The notes under the pieces: model-generated
What the model was told of the DNA's origin: nothing
Database searches by the model: none
The model's input: only the letters and a program-made list of their open reading frames with translations
Translations under genes and position numbers: made by a program
NCBI GenBank assembly: GCA_028274465.1
Contig: CM051457.1
Location: forward strand, 11,869,908 to 11,933,907
Source: Plantago ovata
Taxonomy: Eukaryota > Streptophyta > Magnoliopsida > Lamiales > Plantaginaceae
Direction of reading: 5' to 3'
Length of the DNA stretch: 64,000 nt
Part shown: positions 1 to 23,000 of the stretch, piece by piece
Position numbering within the stretch: the stretch's first letter is position 1
Layout: the number at the start of each line of letters is the position of its first letter

Positions 1-74
1 CAAAACATGGGGTTTTTATTTATAGTTTCGCTCCAGAAACTATTTCATATTGCAACACAACCTTTCACCAAAAG

Positions 75-200
75 ATGCAATGGTCTAGTGGAAAAGTATC
101 CAAATCTTAACTAAGAGGTCACTAGTTTGAAACCCACTAGTGGCGACTCTTCACCAAGAGTGTTCATTCAAATAACCCCATAACAAAATATTATAAGTGA
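75..200 (+). repeat. tRNA-derived SINE-like remnant
   Basis: A box-A-like motif (tggtctagtgg, 81-91) is followed about 25 bases later by a box-B-like motif (agtttgaaacc, about 124-134). This is the spacing of a tRNA-derived SINE head. No poly-A tail or target duplication could be fixed. It lies about 400 bases upstream of the acyl-ACP synthetase gene. It could also be chance similarity. Confidence 0.33.
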
Positions 201-612
201 CTTCTACTATTATATGACTTAAACCATATCTGTTATTATCCAATGGCTCCTAAGGGTATGTGATTCAATCTCGATAATTGAGGGGATTCCGTGGTATTTT
301 GGATAAGTTTAGGGATTGTATGCAGTTTACCCGTTTGGTTTGAATGTTGAACAAACTGATGGACCCCAAGAGCCAGTGTGTCAAACCAACAAATTATACA
401 ATGAAATGAAATATGGAATTGAGCTGTCTCCGAGCTTAAATTAAATTCACCAAATTGCTTCACTCCAGTCCATAGCTATTTTCTCGATCTCTCCTCTCTC
501 TAGTTTTCACCCTCCATTTTCTCCTTCGTCCATGGAAATTCTCACCATCGCATAGTTTACTTACTTCCTACAAGGCCAAATTTACCATTATCCGGTCTTT
601 CAACCAAAATTA

Positions 613-13427
<12,815 letters not shown>

Positions 13428-14467
13428 TTGACCCAGAAATCTGTTTATTTGTACCTAGTATATTCTTGTAAACAGCTCATCTGTCTATTTATTTAGGAAA
13501 GAAGATCCCGTGATTTAATGATGGAAACTAGGATGAAATGAAATATTCTACCAGTGCATTTCTTATGCTCATCATGTTAAGAAAGTTGCTTTTTTTCCAA
13601 ACAGGATGTAATGAAATTTCATTTTAACTGTGTTTTTCATGGCATCATTTAATTACAAGGCCTTATTACAATTAGATGTAGGACCCCCTTCAACTGCCTC
13701 TCTTATTTCGCTGCAGCTGTATCAAAATTTACAATCTCCCCTCACCTGATAGGGCAGATGTTTTCACGTCAGTGATTGCGTTGCCAAGGATTTTTTCTAA
13801 CAATGGTGGGTGCATCCGCCTTAGTATTTCCACACATACGCTTACTGTAGTTGGCTGCTTGTTTGAACGTCCACGCACATTACTCATGCACCTCCAGATG
13901 TGTAGCCTACTTAAAGGCTGTGACATACACTCTAGTTTACCTTCCGTAAGAGAATTAATATACACTGGACTATTTCATCGTCTTGGAGCACTTGTCCCTG
14001 ACGGAAATGTGTTCATTTTGCCAAGTTCAGGTGAAGAGGATCCTTAGTTCTTGCAGACATGCAGTCTTCGGCTGAATACACGAAAGATTTCTAAAGTTTT
14101 TCTGTCAAGATACCCCTCCTATTTCTAATGTATACTTAACCCATTCCGTTCCCGCTTGATGTAGGATCGGCCCCCTAGTGTACTAAAACCCAGGTTTGGC
14201 GTTCGGTTGGGGTATTTGGGTCCCCAGTGCCCACCCAAACTCGCCTATTAGACAACATAATTTCTCCACAGAAGGAACACGCTTTCAAAACAAGAACATT
14301 GATGAAAACAACACTAAATCAAAGCTTGGTGTCAATAACAAATAATCTCACTGTTTGATGTTTACATGCTCACTGAACTTTTTCTGCGGTCACCTACTCA
14401 AAATGGCTTCACCTATTGCTCTCGGCCTTGCCAAACCAGCACCACAATGAACTCTGATCTGAACTGA
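13428..14467. other. Intergenic spacer between acyl-ACP synthetase and first PPR copy
   Basis: Starts with the 3' flank of the synthetase. From 13731 to 14047 there is an open stretch on the + strand, and another on the - strand (13729-13965). Neither reads as a family I recognise. From 14036 onward the sequence is the first copy of the duplicated PPR upstream region; the match to 17115 onward is clear by eye. Confidence 0.6.
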
Positions 14468-16303
14468 ATGCATTACTCACATCTTCTACACCGGCTAAAA
14501 CAATGCTGCACCCTCCAACTCCCAATCCAAGGCAAGAATCTCCATGCCCATGTTATCAAAACAGGTCTAGACCTTCATGGTCTTCTCTTTCCCAACACCC
14601 TCATACGTATGTATGCAAAATGCGGCCATCTTCAAGATGCCGTCCAGGTGTTCGACGAAATGCCCCACAGAGACTTAGCCTCCTGGGCGTCAATCTTCAC
14701 TGCTCACAACCAAGCCAATCTCCACAAGCAGACCTTGTTCTTGTTCTCAACTATGCTGCCACTTGATGGCTTCCTTCCGGACCACTTCATTTTTGCCACC
14801 CTCATCAGGGCTTGTGCCAATTTGGCGGCTTTCAAACTTGGTCTACAACTGCATGCTCAGTTTGTTGTATCACAATTTTCGCAGGATGATGTTGTTAAGT
14901 CGTCTCTAGTGGACTTTTATGCGAAATGTGGGTTTCCAGATTGTGCACGTAGAGTATTTGATTCGATTGCTGGGAAGAATGTGATGTCTTGGACTAGTTT
15001 GCTGCATGGATACGCCAAGACAGGAAGGAAAAATGAAGCCCTTGAAATTCTTGGCAACATGCCTACCGTAAATTCCCGATCTTGGACTGCTCTGATATCT
15101 GGGTTTGTGCAGAGTGGACGCTGTATGGACGCGTTTAGAATTTTTAACGAAGCGAGGAGACGAGGAGTTAACATTGAGGATCCTTACTTTCTTTCGAGTT
15201 TGATTGCTGGTTCGGCAAACTTGACTATGTTGGTGCTTGGCATACAATTTCATAGATTAGTCATCAGTCTTGGTTATGAGTCCAACTTGTATATTGGTAA
15301 TTCGTTGATTGATATGTATGCTAAATGCAGTGATGTGTTTGCTGCAGAGAAGGTCTTTGGTAGTTTAAGGGAGAGAGATGTTGTTTCATGGACCTCCATG
15401 ATAATTGGAATGGCTCAGCATGGTAGAGGTTATGAGGCACTAAAATTGTATGCTGAGATGACTTTTGCTGGTTGTAAACCGAATGAAGTGACATTCACTG
15501 GGATAATGTATGCATGTAGTCATGTTGGATTAGTCGAGAAAGGTAGAGAGCTGTTCAAATCTATGGTTGTGGATTATGGATTAAGGCCATCCCTTCAACA
15601 CTATACGTGCTTGATTGATCTGTATAGTAGATCCGGGTACATTGAAGAGGCTGAAAATGTACTTAGCACTATGCCATTTAAACCAGACGAAACTGTATGG
15701 GCTACTCTGCTAAGTGCATGTGTTCAGACTGGGAAAACAGAAGCAGGGATCAGAATTGCAAATCAGGTGCTCGAATTAGGACTAGAAGATCCGTCTGCAT
15801 GTGTACTTATGTCTAACATTTTTGCTCGAGCTTCTATGTGGAAAAGTGTTTCTACTGTTAGAAAAATGATGGCAACGATGGAAGTGAAAAAGAAACCTGG
15901 ATACAGTCTTCTTGACTTGGGAATAGAGAACCAGATCTTTTATGCAGGAGAGACGTCTCATCCAATGAAAGATGACATTTTTGGTCTACTCAAGGAGTTG
16001 GATGCTGAGATGAGGAAAAGAGGTTATGAACCGGATACCTCTCTGGTTTTGCATGATATGGAACGTCAAGAGAAGGAAAGACAACTATTTTGGCATAGTG
16101 AGCGGGTGGCTGTCGCGTATGGATTGCTTAAATCTACTCCTGGGACAACGATAAGGATACTGAAGAACCTGCGCGTGTGTGGAGATTGTCATACTGTGTT
16201 GAAGTTCATCAGTGACATTGTTAGAAGAGAAGTTGTTGTTAGAGATGCCAGTAGGTTCCATCATTTTAAGGACGGTGTATGCTCTTGCTGTGATTTCTGG
16301 TAA
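14468..16303 (+). CDS. DYW-type pentatricopeptide repeat protein, copy 1 (611 aa)
   Basis: Probable organellar C-to-U RNA editing factor. The single-exon frame starts at MHYSHLLHRLKQCC and runs through PLS-type repeats (for example DVVKSSLVDFYAKCG, SWTALISGFVQSGR, SNLYIGNSLIDMYAKC). Then follow the E/E+ region with the PG box (KKPGYSLLDLG) and a DYW deaminase domain. The deaminase zinc site HSE...CGDC is intact (HSERVAVAYGLL, RVCGDCHTVLKF), and so is the C-terminal cluster RFHHFKDGVCSC. The last three residues are DFW, not DYW. Length and phrasing match Arabidopsis At4g14050 (MEF35, a mitochondrial editing factor, from memory). A near-identical sister lies 3.1 kb downstream. The reading frame shows no damage. 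Mitochondrial targeting is inferred from the homologue; no clear presequence is visible. Confidence 0.93.
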   Translation: MHYSHLLHRLKQCCTLQLPIQGKNLHAHVIKTGLDLHGLLFPNTLIRMYAKCGHLQDAVQVFDEMPHRDLASWASIFTAHNQANLHKQTLFLFSTMLPLDGFLPDHFIFATLIRACANLAAFKLGLQLHAQFVVSQFSQDDVVKSSLVDFYAKCGFPDCARRVFDSIAGKNVMSWTSLLHGYAKTGRKNEALEILGNMPTVNSRSWTALISGFVQSGRCMDAFRIFNEARRRGVNIEDPYFLSSLIAGSANLTMLVLGIQFHRLVISLGYESNLYIGNSLIDMYAKCSDVFAAEKVFGSLRERDVVSWTSMIIGMAQHGRGYEALKLYAEMTFAGCKPNEVTFTGIMYACSHVGLVEKGRELFKSMVVDYGLRPSLQHYTCLIDLYSRSGYIEEAENVLSTMPFKPDETVWATLLSACVQTGKTEAGIRIANQVLELGLEDPSACVLMSNIFARASMWKSVSTVRKMMATMEVKKKPGYSLLDLGIENQIFYAGETSHPMKDDIFGLLKELDAEMRKRGYEPDTSLVLHDMERQEKERQLFWHSERVAVAYGLLKSTPGTTIRILKNLRVCGDCHTVLKFISDIVRREVVVRDASRFHHFKDGVCSCCDFW

Positions 16304-16518
16304 TCGTCTTACTTAATTCTAGATTCAGAGAGTTGGAAATGATAAAATTGTGCTTCCCTAGCATTTTGAAGCTTCAGAAGAAAAGATCATCATCATCATC
16401 ATTCATCACCCCTTGATTGTCAAACTTAATCCATTTTTTGGTCATTGAAATTATGTTTTCACTTATTACTCTTGTTTTTCATGGCACCATCATTCACGGT
16501 GGACGTTTTAGATTAATT

Positions 16519-16802
16519 TACCACGGAGGAATTTTCTTCTTCTTCATTTATACAGGGATGGATATGAATCCGAATTGGCTCCTGTGGCCACAGGATCTCA
16601 CATCGTTGCCATACCTTATTCTGGGAAATATGATGGAGTAGTTGGAGTCTTGGGTGCCATAGAAGCCATTAATGTCCTAAAAAGGCATGCAAATTGTTTC
16701 ACCTCTCTTTTATCATTGGCTTCTTGTTCTATTTAATACAAATGCATAGCAGAACTTTGAGGAACAAGCATGAATTGGAAATATTTAACACATATCCCAA
16801 AA
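16519..16802 (+). pseudogene. Remnant of a duplicated ureidoglycolate amidohydrolase gene
   Basis: Holds a short scrap of UAH exon 1 (ccacggaggaattttct, 16521-16537; compare 20170-20186). It is joined directly to the end of intron 3 and to a full 129-base copy of exon 4 (16556-16684; compare 21434-21562), then to the first part of intron 4. Everything else between exon 1 and exon 4 is missing. The exon copy is still open, but its GSHID motif has become GSHIV. The unusual GC splice donor (gcatgc) after the exon is preserved. It is the leftover of the UAH part of tandem unit 1. Confidence 0.88.
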
Positions 16803-16914
16803 TTTGTCTATATATAGCACCAAGGTACACTACTGCTCCCACTCTCTAGTCTCTACACACATTTGTTTATATATAGCACCAAGGTACACTACTACTCCCA
16901 CTCTCTACACACTT
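16803..16914 (+). repeat. Two-copy tandem repeat, period about 60 bases
   Basis: Two adjacent copies sharing tatatatagcaccaaggta and a cactactnctcccactctct block, about 60 bases apart (16803-16861 and 16863-16914). It lies immediately after the UAH remnant, at the junction between the two duplicated units. The remaining spacer to 17114 shows nothing recognisable. Confidence 0.7.
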
Positions 16915-17581
16915 CTACTTTCTACCTGTCTTCCATTTCCTTCTGGTATTCCACTTAAAAGTAAAGTTGGTCTGAAAATCGACATGTTGGTAAACCACTA
17001 ACCGCCCCATCCGTCCCCAAATTTCTACTAAGAAATAAAATCCAAGAACTACTCATATGGGAGAGAAACTTGGAGATGATAAGGAAATCTGTACGATACA
17101 CATTTTACACTCAGATGGATCCTTGGTTCTTGCAGTCTTCAGCCCAAATACATGAAAGATTTAGGAAGTTTTTCTACCAAGATACTCCCTCCTATTTCTA
17201 ATGCATCCTTAAACCCATTCCGTTCCCACTTGATGTAGGATCGAAGTTTCGGCCCTCTAGTGTACTAAAACGGTAAAACCTAGGTTTGGCATTTGGTTCG
17301 GGTATTTGGGTCCCCACCCAAACCAGGTCCAATGGCGCCTATTAGACAACATAATTTCTCCACAAAAGGAACACGCTTTGAAAACAAGAACATTGATGAA
17401 AAACAACACTAAAAATCAAAGCTTGGTGTCAATAACAAATCATCTCACTGTTTGATGTTTACTTGCTCGCTGAACTTTTTCTGGGGTCTCCTACTCGAAA
17501 ATGGCTTCTCCCATTACTCTCAAACCAGCACCACAATTTTTCCACTGCTTGTATGTACCAATGAATTCTGATCTGAACTGA

Positions 17582-19417
17582 ATGCATTACTCACATCTTC
17601 TACACCAGCTGAAACAATGCTGCACCCTCCAACTCCCAATCCAAGGCAAGAACCTCCATGCCCATGTAATCAAAACAGGTCTAGACCTTCATGGTCCTCT
17701 CTTTCCCAACACCCTCATACGCATGTATTCAAAATGCGGCCATCTCCAAGATGCCGTCCAAGTGTTCGACGAAATGCCCCAAAGAGACTTAGCTTCCTGG
17801 GCGTCAATCTTCACTGCTCACAACCAAGCCAATCTCCACAAACGGACCTTGTTCTTATTCTCAACTATGCTGCCACTTGATGGCTTCCTTCCGGACCACT
17901 TCATTTTTGCCACCCTCATCAGGGCCTGTGCTAATTTGGCGGCTTTCAGACTTGGTCTACAACTGCATGCTCAGTTTGTTGTGTCGCCATTTTCGCAGGA
18001 TGATGTTGTTAAGTCGTCTCTAGTGGACTTTTATATGAAATGTGGGTTTCCGGATTGTGCACGTGGAGTATTTGATTCGATTGTTGAGAAGAATGTGATG
18101 TCTTGGACTAGTTTGCTGTTTGGATACGCCAGGACAGGCAGGACAAATGAAGCCTTTGATATTCTTGGCAACGTGCCTAGCTTAAATTCCCGATCTTGGA
18201 CAGCTCTGATATCAGGGTTCGTGCAGAGTGGACGGTGTATGGAAGCGTTTCGAATTTTTAAGGAAGCCAGGAGGCGAGGAGTTAACATTGAGGATCCTTA
18301 CTTTCTTTCGAGTTTGATTGCTGGTTCAGCAAACTTGACTATGTTGGTGCTTGGCATACAATTTCATAGATTAGTCATCAGTCTTGGTTATGAGTCCAAC
18401 TTGTATATTGGTAATTCGTTGATTGATATGTATTCTAAATGCATTGATGTGTTTGCTGCAGAGAAGGTCTTTGGTAGTTTAAGGAAGAGAGATGTTGTTT
18501 CGTGGACCTCCATGATAATTGGAATGGCTCAGCATGGTAGAGGATATGAGGCACTAAAATTGTATGATGAGATGACTTTTGCTGGTTGTAAACCGGATGA
18601 AGTGACATTCACTGGGATAATGTATGCATGTAGTCATGTTGGATTAGTCGAGAAAGGTAGAGAGCTGTTCAAATCTATGGTTGTGGATTATGGATTACGG
18701 CCATCCCTTCAACACTATACGTGCTTGATTGATCTGTATAGTAGATCCGGGTACATTGAAGAGGCTGAAAATGTACTTAGCACTATGCCATTTAAACCAG
18801 ACGAAACTGTATGGGCTACTCTGCTAAGTGCATGTGTTCAGACTGGGAAAACAGAAGCAGGAGTCAGAATTGCAAATCAGGTGCTCGAATTAGGACTAGA
18901 ATATCCGTCTGCATGTGTACTAATGTCTAACATTTTTGCTCGAGCTTGTATGTGGAAAAGTGTTTCTACTGTTAGAAAAATGATGGCAACGATGGAAGTG
19001 AAAAAGAAACCTGGATACAGTCTTGTTGATTTGGGAATAGAGAACCAAATCTTTTATGCAGGAGAGACGTCTCATCCAATGAACAATGACATTTTTAGTC
19101 TACTTAAGGAGTTGGATTCTGAGATGAGGAAAAGAGGTTATGTACCAGATACGTCTCTGGTTTTGCATGATATGGAACGTCAAGAGAAGGAAAGAGAGCT
19201 ATTCTGGCATAGTGAGCGGGTGGCGGTCGCGTATGGACTGCTTAAATCTCCTCGTGGGACAACAGTAAAGATACTCAAGAACCTGCGCGTGTGTGGAGAT
19301 TGTCATACTGTGTTGAAGTTCATCAGTGACATTGTTAGAAGAGAAATTGTTGTTAGAGATGCCAGTAGGTTCCATCATTTTAAAGACGGCATATGCTCTT
19401 GCCGTGATTTCTGGTAA
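17582..19417 (+). CDS. DYW-type pentatricopeptide repeat protein, copy 2 (611 aa)
   Basis: Same length, architecture and intronless structure as the copy at 14468. It has PLS repeats, an E/E+ region, and a DYW deaminase domain with HSE, CGDC and the terminal cluster CSCRDFW. Differences from copy 1 are scattered. They include a cluster in the middle repeats (TNEAFDILGNVPSLNSRSW here against KNEALEILGNMPTVNSRSW) and CSCRDFW against CSCCDFW at the end. The frame is undamaged, so both copies may be expressed. The ancestral role, by comparison with At4g14050, would be recognition and editing of mitochondrial transcripts. A divergence in RNA-reading residues between copies is possible but not shown. 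Confidence 0.93.
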   Translation: MHYSHLLHQLKQCCTLQLPIQGKNLHAHVIKTGLDLHGPLFPNTLIRMYSKCGHLQDAVQVFDEMPQRDLASWASIFTAHNQANLHKRTLFLFSTMLPLDGFLPDHFIFATLIRACANLAAFRLGLQLHAQFVVSPFSQDDVVKSSLVDFYMKCGFPDCARGVFDSIVEKNVMSWTSLLFGYARTGRTNEAFDILGNVPSLNSRSWTALISGFVQSGRCMEAFRIFKEARRRGVNIEDPYFLSSLIAGSANLTMLVLGIQFHRLVISLGYESNLYIGNSLIDMYSKCIDVFAAEKVFGSLRKRDVVSWTSMIIGMAQHGRGYEALKLYDEMTFAGCKPDEVTFTGIMYACSHVGLVEKGRELFKSMVVDYGLRPSLQHYTCLIDLYSRSGYIEEAENVLSTMPFKPDETVWATLLSACVQTGKTEAGVRIANQVLELGLEYPSACVLMSNIFARACMWKSVSTVRKMMATMEVKKKPGYSLVDLGIENQIFYAGETSHPMNNDIFSLLKELDSEMRKRGYVPDTSLVLHDMERQEKERELFWHSERVAVAYGLLKSPRGTTVKILKNLRVCGDCHTVLKFISDIVRREIVVRDASRFHHFKDGICSCRDFW

Positions 19418-20050
19418 TCGCCTGACTTAATTCTTGATTCAGGGAGTTGGAAATTTATAAAATTGTGCTTGCCTAACATTCTGAAGCTTCAGAAGAAAGA
19501 ATCATCATCATTCATCATCAAACTTAATCCATTTTTGGTCGTTGAAATTATGTGTTCACTTTTCACCCTTGTTTTCATGGCAGAATTATTCACGGTGGGC
19601 ATTATCCTATTAGGTAATTAGAATGATTGGGCTGAAGTTAGGCCAACTCAACAAAAATACTGATATACATTTGGATTTTGGACCAAAATCACATCATAAA
19701 TAGAAAAGAAAATAAACTAAATCGTGGAGAATATGAAAATAAAGTACCAAAATTGCAATTCTTTAACCTGATAACATGTGAATCTCCTATCCTATAAATA
19801 TTAAACCATGTATAGACAGACACCTTAAGAAAAAAACAAAACTTAACAAACAGCACTAATCAATTTGTTGGCGGAATCTCGTAGTACAAAAAATAAATTA
19901 GAAAACTGTGACGATTCTGGGCAGTGACACCCGTGAGTGAGTGTCCAACACAACCCGCACAATCCAATCATCATTTCATATCATATCATACATATACCAC
20001 CTTCAAACATTTGTTGCCAAATCTTGTATTGTTAGAAGAAAGAAATTAAT
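19418..20050. promoter_or_regulatory. PPR 3' flank and presumed UAH promoter region
   Basis: The first about 185 bases match the 3' flank of PPR copy 1. A TATA-like tcctataaatat lies at about 19790-19801, some 250 bases before the UAH start codon. The 5' leader before ATG is AC-rich. No other element was recognised. The promoter role is inferred from position only. Confidence 0.4.
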
Positions 20051-23000
20051 ATGGGTTTGAAAGCATCATCATCCACTCTGCTTCTTCTTGTTGTCCAATT
20101 TATCTGTTGCTGTGTTGTTGTAATCTCATCATCATCTCAGAACTATGAAGTAGACCCAATAATCAAAACCACGGAGGAATTTTCTGGTTACCAAATTCAC
20201 GAGCCTACCCTATTCGGTGATTCTTTATCACTGTCAGTAGATGCTCAAGGCCTACAGGGACAGGTACGTACTATCTCTTAATTTACCTTCTTACTTTTCT
20301 ACTCCCTTATTTATATTGTTTGTTGCAAAGTTTCTATCTTGATTGGTTGTCTACTTGATAAATACTGTTTTTGTATGCTTGTACTGTGCTGTCTGAGTTT
20401 AGAAGGATTCAATCTTGATGATTGAAGTTTCTCCTGTCAAAAATCTTGACAATTTTTCGAAAAGCAGGATTCTATCTTCATTAAATTGTCTGTGTATTAG
20501 TATTATCATGCTTGTTTTTAGTACTAGTAGATTCGGTGCATTTATGGTAATATCGTCAATATCATTTCAGCACCTTTTATTTATAAGCTTCCAGCAACTC
20601 ATTTTAGCTTTGAACATCAACAGAAACGACTTGCGTTATAAGATTTTGGATTTGCACAGTGAGATAGTAATGTCCGGAATATTCATCCATTGTATGTGAT
20701 TCCAATGTCTTTTCAAGACCGTAAATGGCTGGTTCAGTGCATTTAATACTGATGAAAGTCATTAGAAATTAGAATATTATTGAGATTGATTTGTGTTCCT
20801 TAAACCGTTACAGATTGATGAACTATCGACTTTCTCTGATGCACCTGCACCGTCGGTTACAAGGATCCTTTATACTGAGAAGGATGTGTTAGCAAGGAGG
20901 TAATGCTTCTATTTTCCTACAGTATGTTAGGAACTTATGCTCACATAAGCAATGCAGTATAAGAAACATGGATCTTTCATGATATGTGGAATGCACTTTT
21001 TGTTCAAATGAGTACACCAGAAAATATATGGAGTGGATCTTTTTCGGACTCTGAACTAGCAATCCCTATTCTTTTTCTCTTTCTTTTCTACGAGTCTTTC
21101 GTTCGAATGTCCACGCTCGGTTCTAAGTAGTCGATTTCATTGAGAAGATAGGAGCACAGCTACAGATGGAAAAGAAATAGGGCTATGTGGAACTACAGTT
21201 TTCCCAGTTAACATTTTGATCAGTTTTCTAAGTTGTGTCAGTCTTAGTGCAGGTACATTAAAAACTTAATGGGGCTCTCTGGCCTCTCTGTCAAAGAGGA
21301 TGCTGTAGGGAATATTTTTGGTAGATGGTGAGTCACAAACAGGTTCACCTTTTTTGTGGCAAATCATTCATAGGGGAACAAGTTATATTTTCAGAATGGA
21401 AGTGCGTACTCAATTGCTTCTTCATATTTACAGGGATGGATATGAATCTGAATTGGCTCCCGTGGCGACAGGATCTCACATCGATGCAATACCTTACTCT
21501 GGGAAATATGATGGAGTAGTTGGAGTCTTGGGTGCCATAGAAGCCATTAATGTACTAAAAAGGCATGCAAATTGTTCTACCTCTCTTTTCTCTTTGGCTT
21601 GTTAGTTCTATTTAATAGATAAATGCTACCCAAACTATATATAGCAGAACTTGAGGACAAGCATGAATTGGAAATATTGAACACATATGCCAAAATGGAC
21701 TCCATAGTGTTTTGGACTTGGAGGTTATCATAGAATATATTATTAGCATGAACTCAGAATTTGGCATGTAGTTCCCCATCCAAAAGGCCAAACCATCACA
21801 CAGAAACAAAAATCATTATGTTGCTGATCTTCCCATTTTTCAGAACTTGAGCAAAATGATTTATGAACAGGCACTGCAGTTTATTTCAACAAGTTTCTCT
21901 CATTTAATGTGAAATGAACACTGCAACAGGTCGGGCTTTAAACCTAAGAGGTCTCTGGAGGTAATAATGTTCACATCAGAAGAGCCTACACGGTTTGGGA
22001 TTAGCTGCTTGGGAAGGTTAGAATAACATATTATGTTAACCGTGCTACATACATATGACTCTTTCATTTCTCTTATTTTTCTGCTTTCCAATTCTATTGG
22101 TAAATATGCACTTAAGCTCTATTTGCTTAGTTTATCACTTCATCTTCATCCCTGTTCTTTCCCATTTGTGTGTTACTGTTACCTTTACTTCTGACTGAAG
22201 TATTCAACCTTAAGATTCTAAAGCTATCTGAAATTTGCAGCCGTCTGTTAGCAGGAAGCGAGGAACTGGCCGAACTTCTTGAAACAACGGTAGATGGTCA
22301 GGATATATCGTTTTCTGATGCTGCAAGATCAGCTGGATACGAAAGGAGTGAGGACTTGCCCAGTGTGTTTCTGAAGAAAGGAAGCTATTCTGCATTTATT
22401 GAATTGCACATAGAGCAAGGTCCCATTCTGGAAGAGGAAGGTTGGCTCCTTTTAAACTACATACTACTACTATCCATTACGGTTGGCTGTTGATGAAGTG
22501 GATTAACTAACTGGTTTTGTTTTTCTACAGCTATATCAGTTGGTGTTGTGACTGCCATTGCTGCTCCAGCAAGCATCAAAGTGGAGTTCGAAGGCAATGG
22601 TGGGCATGCTGGAGCTGTTTTAATGCCAATGAGGTTACGTTTTCCTCTACAATTGAGTTAACTATGATGGATCCTGCAAGTATTGGGTTTTGGTGTTAGG
22701 TGTAAAATCTATTAACATACCTACATCTACATGGACAATGTGCACCCAGTTTCTTAATCTAATCATACCGTTTATGCAATAAAAAGGACAGTCAAAAGCA
22801 ACCATATTGCACAATATCTTCTTCATATTACTTTTAGGTTAAAATAGTTGCAAATGATACTAATATTTCTTTTGATGATTTCCTGTCGGCATGAGATTTA
22901 CAAATGTTATCATGATAAAGTTCAGTTGAAACTTAAACTTAGAATAGTGCAAACTGCATTTTAGATTGTAACCATGCATATTTTGTAAGTGCTTCATCTG

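Larger units (their letters stand above)
14036..16802 (+). repeat. Tandem duplication, unit 1 (PPR plus UAH remnant)
   Basis: Aligns by eye with 17115-21695. The shared block begins at gaggatcc/gatggatcc followed by ttgcag, and covers about 430 bases of upstream sequence, the whole 1836-base PPR reading frame and its 3' flank up to about 16503. It then resumes with pieces of UAH exon 1, exon 4 and intron 4, ending about 16802. Compared with unit 2, about 1.8 kb of the 5' part of UAH has been deleted. Confidence 0.85.
17115..21695 (+). repeat. Tandem duplication, unit 2 (PPR plus 5' half of UAH)
   Basis: Second unit of the duplication, complete from the PPR upstream flank through UAH intron 4. 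Unit 1 (14036-16802) is a shortened version. Both copies share not only coding sequence but also 5' flanks (for example cccattccgttccc and ggaacacgcttt) and 3' flanks (gaagcttcagaagaaa), so this was a genomic duplication, not retroposition. Confidence 0.85.

Noticed and set aside
14503-14766. Second + strand open frame inside PPR copy 1 (and the matching one at 17617-17880)
   Set aside because: Out-of-frame shadow of the PPR coding sequence; present in both copies only because the genes are near-identical.
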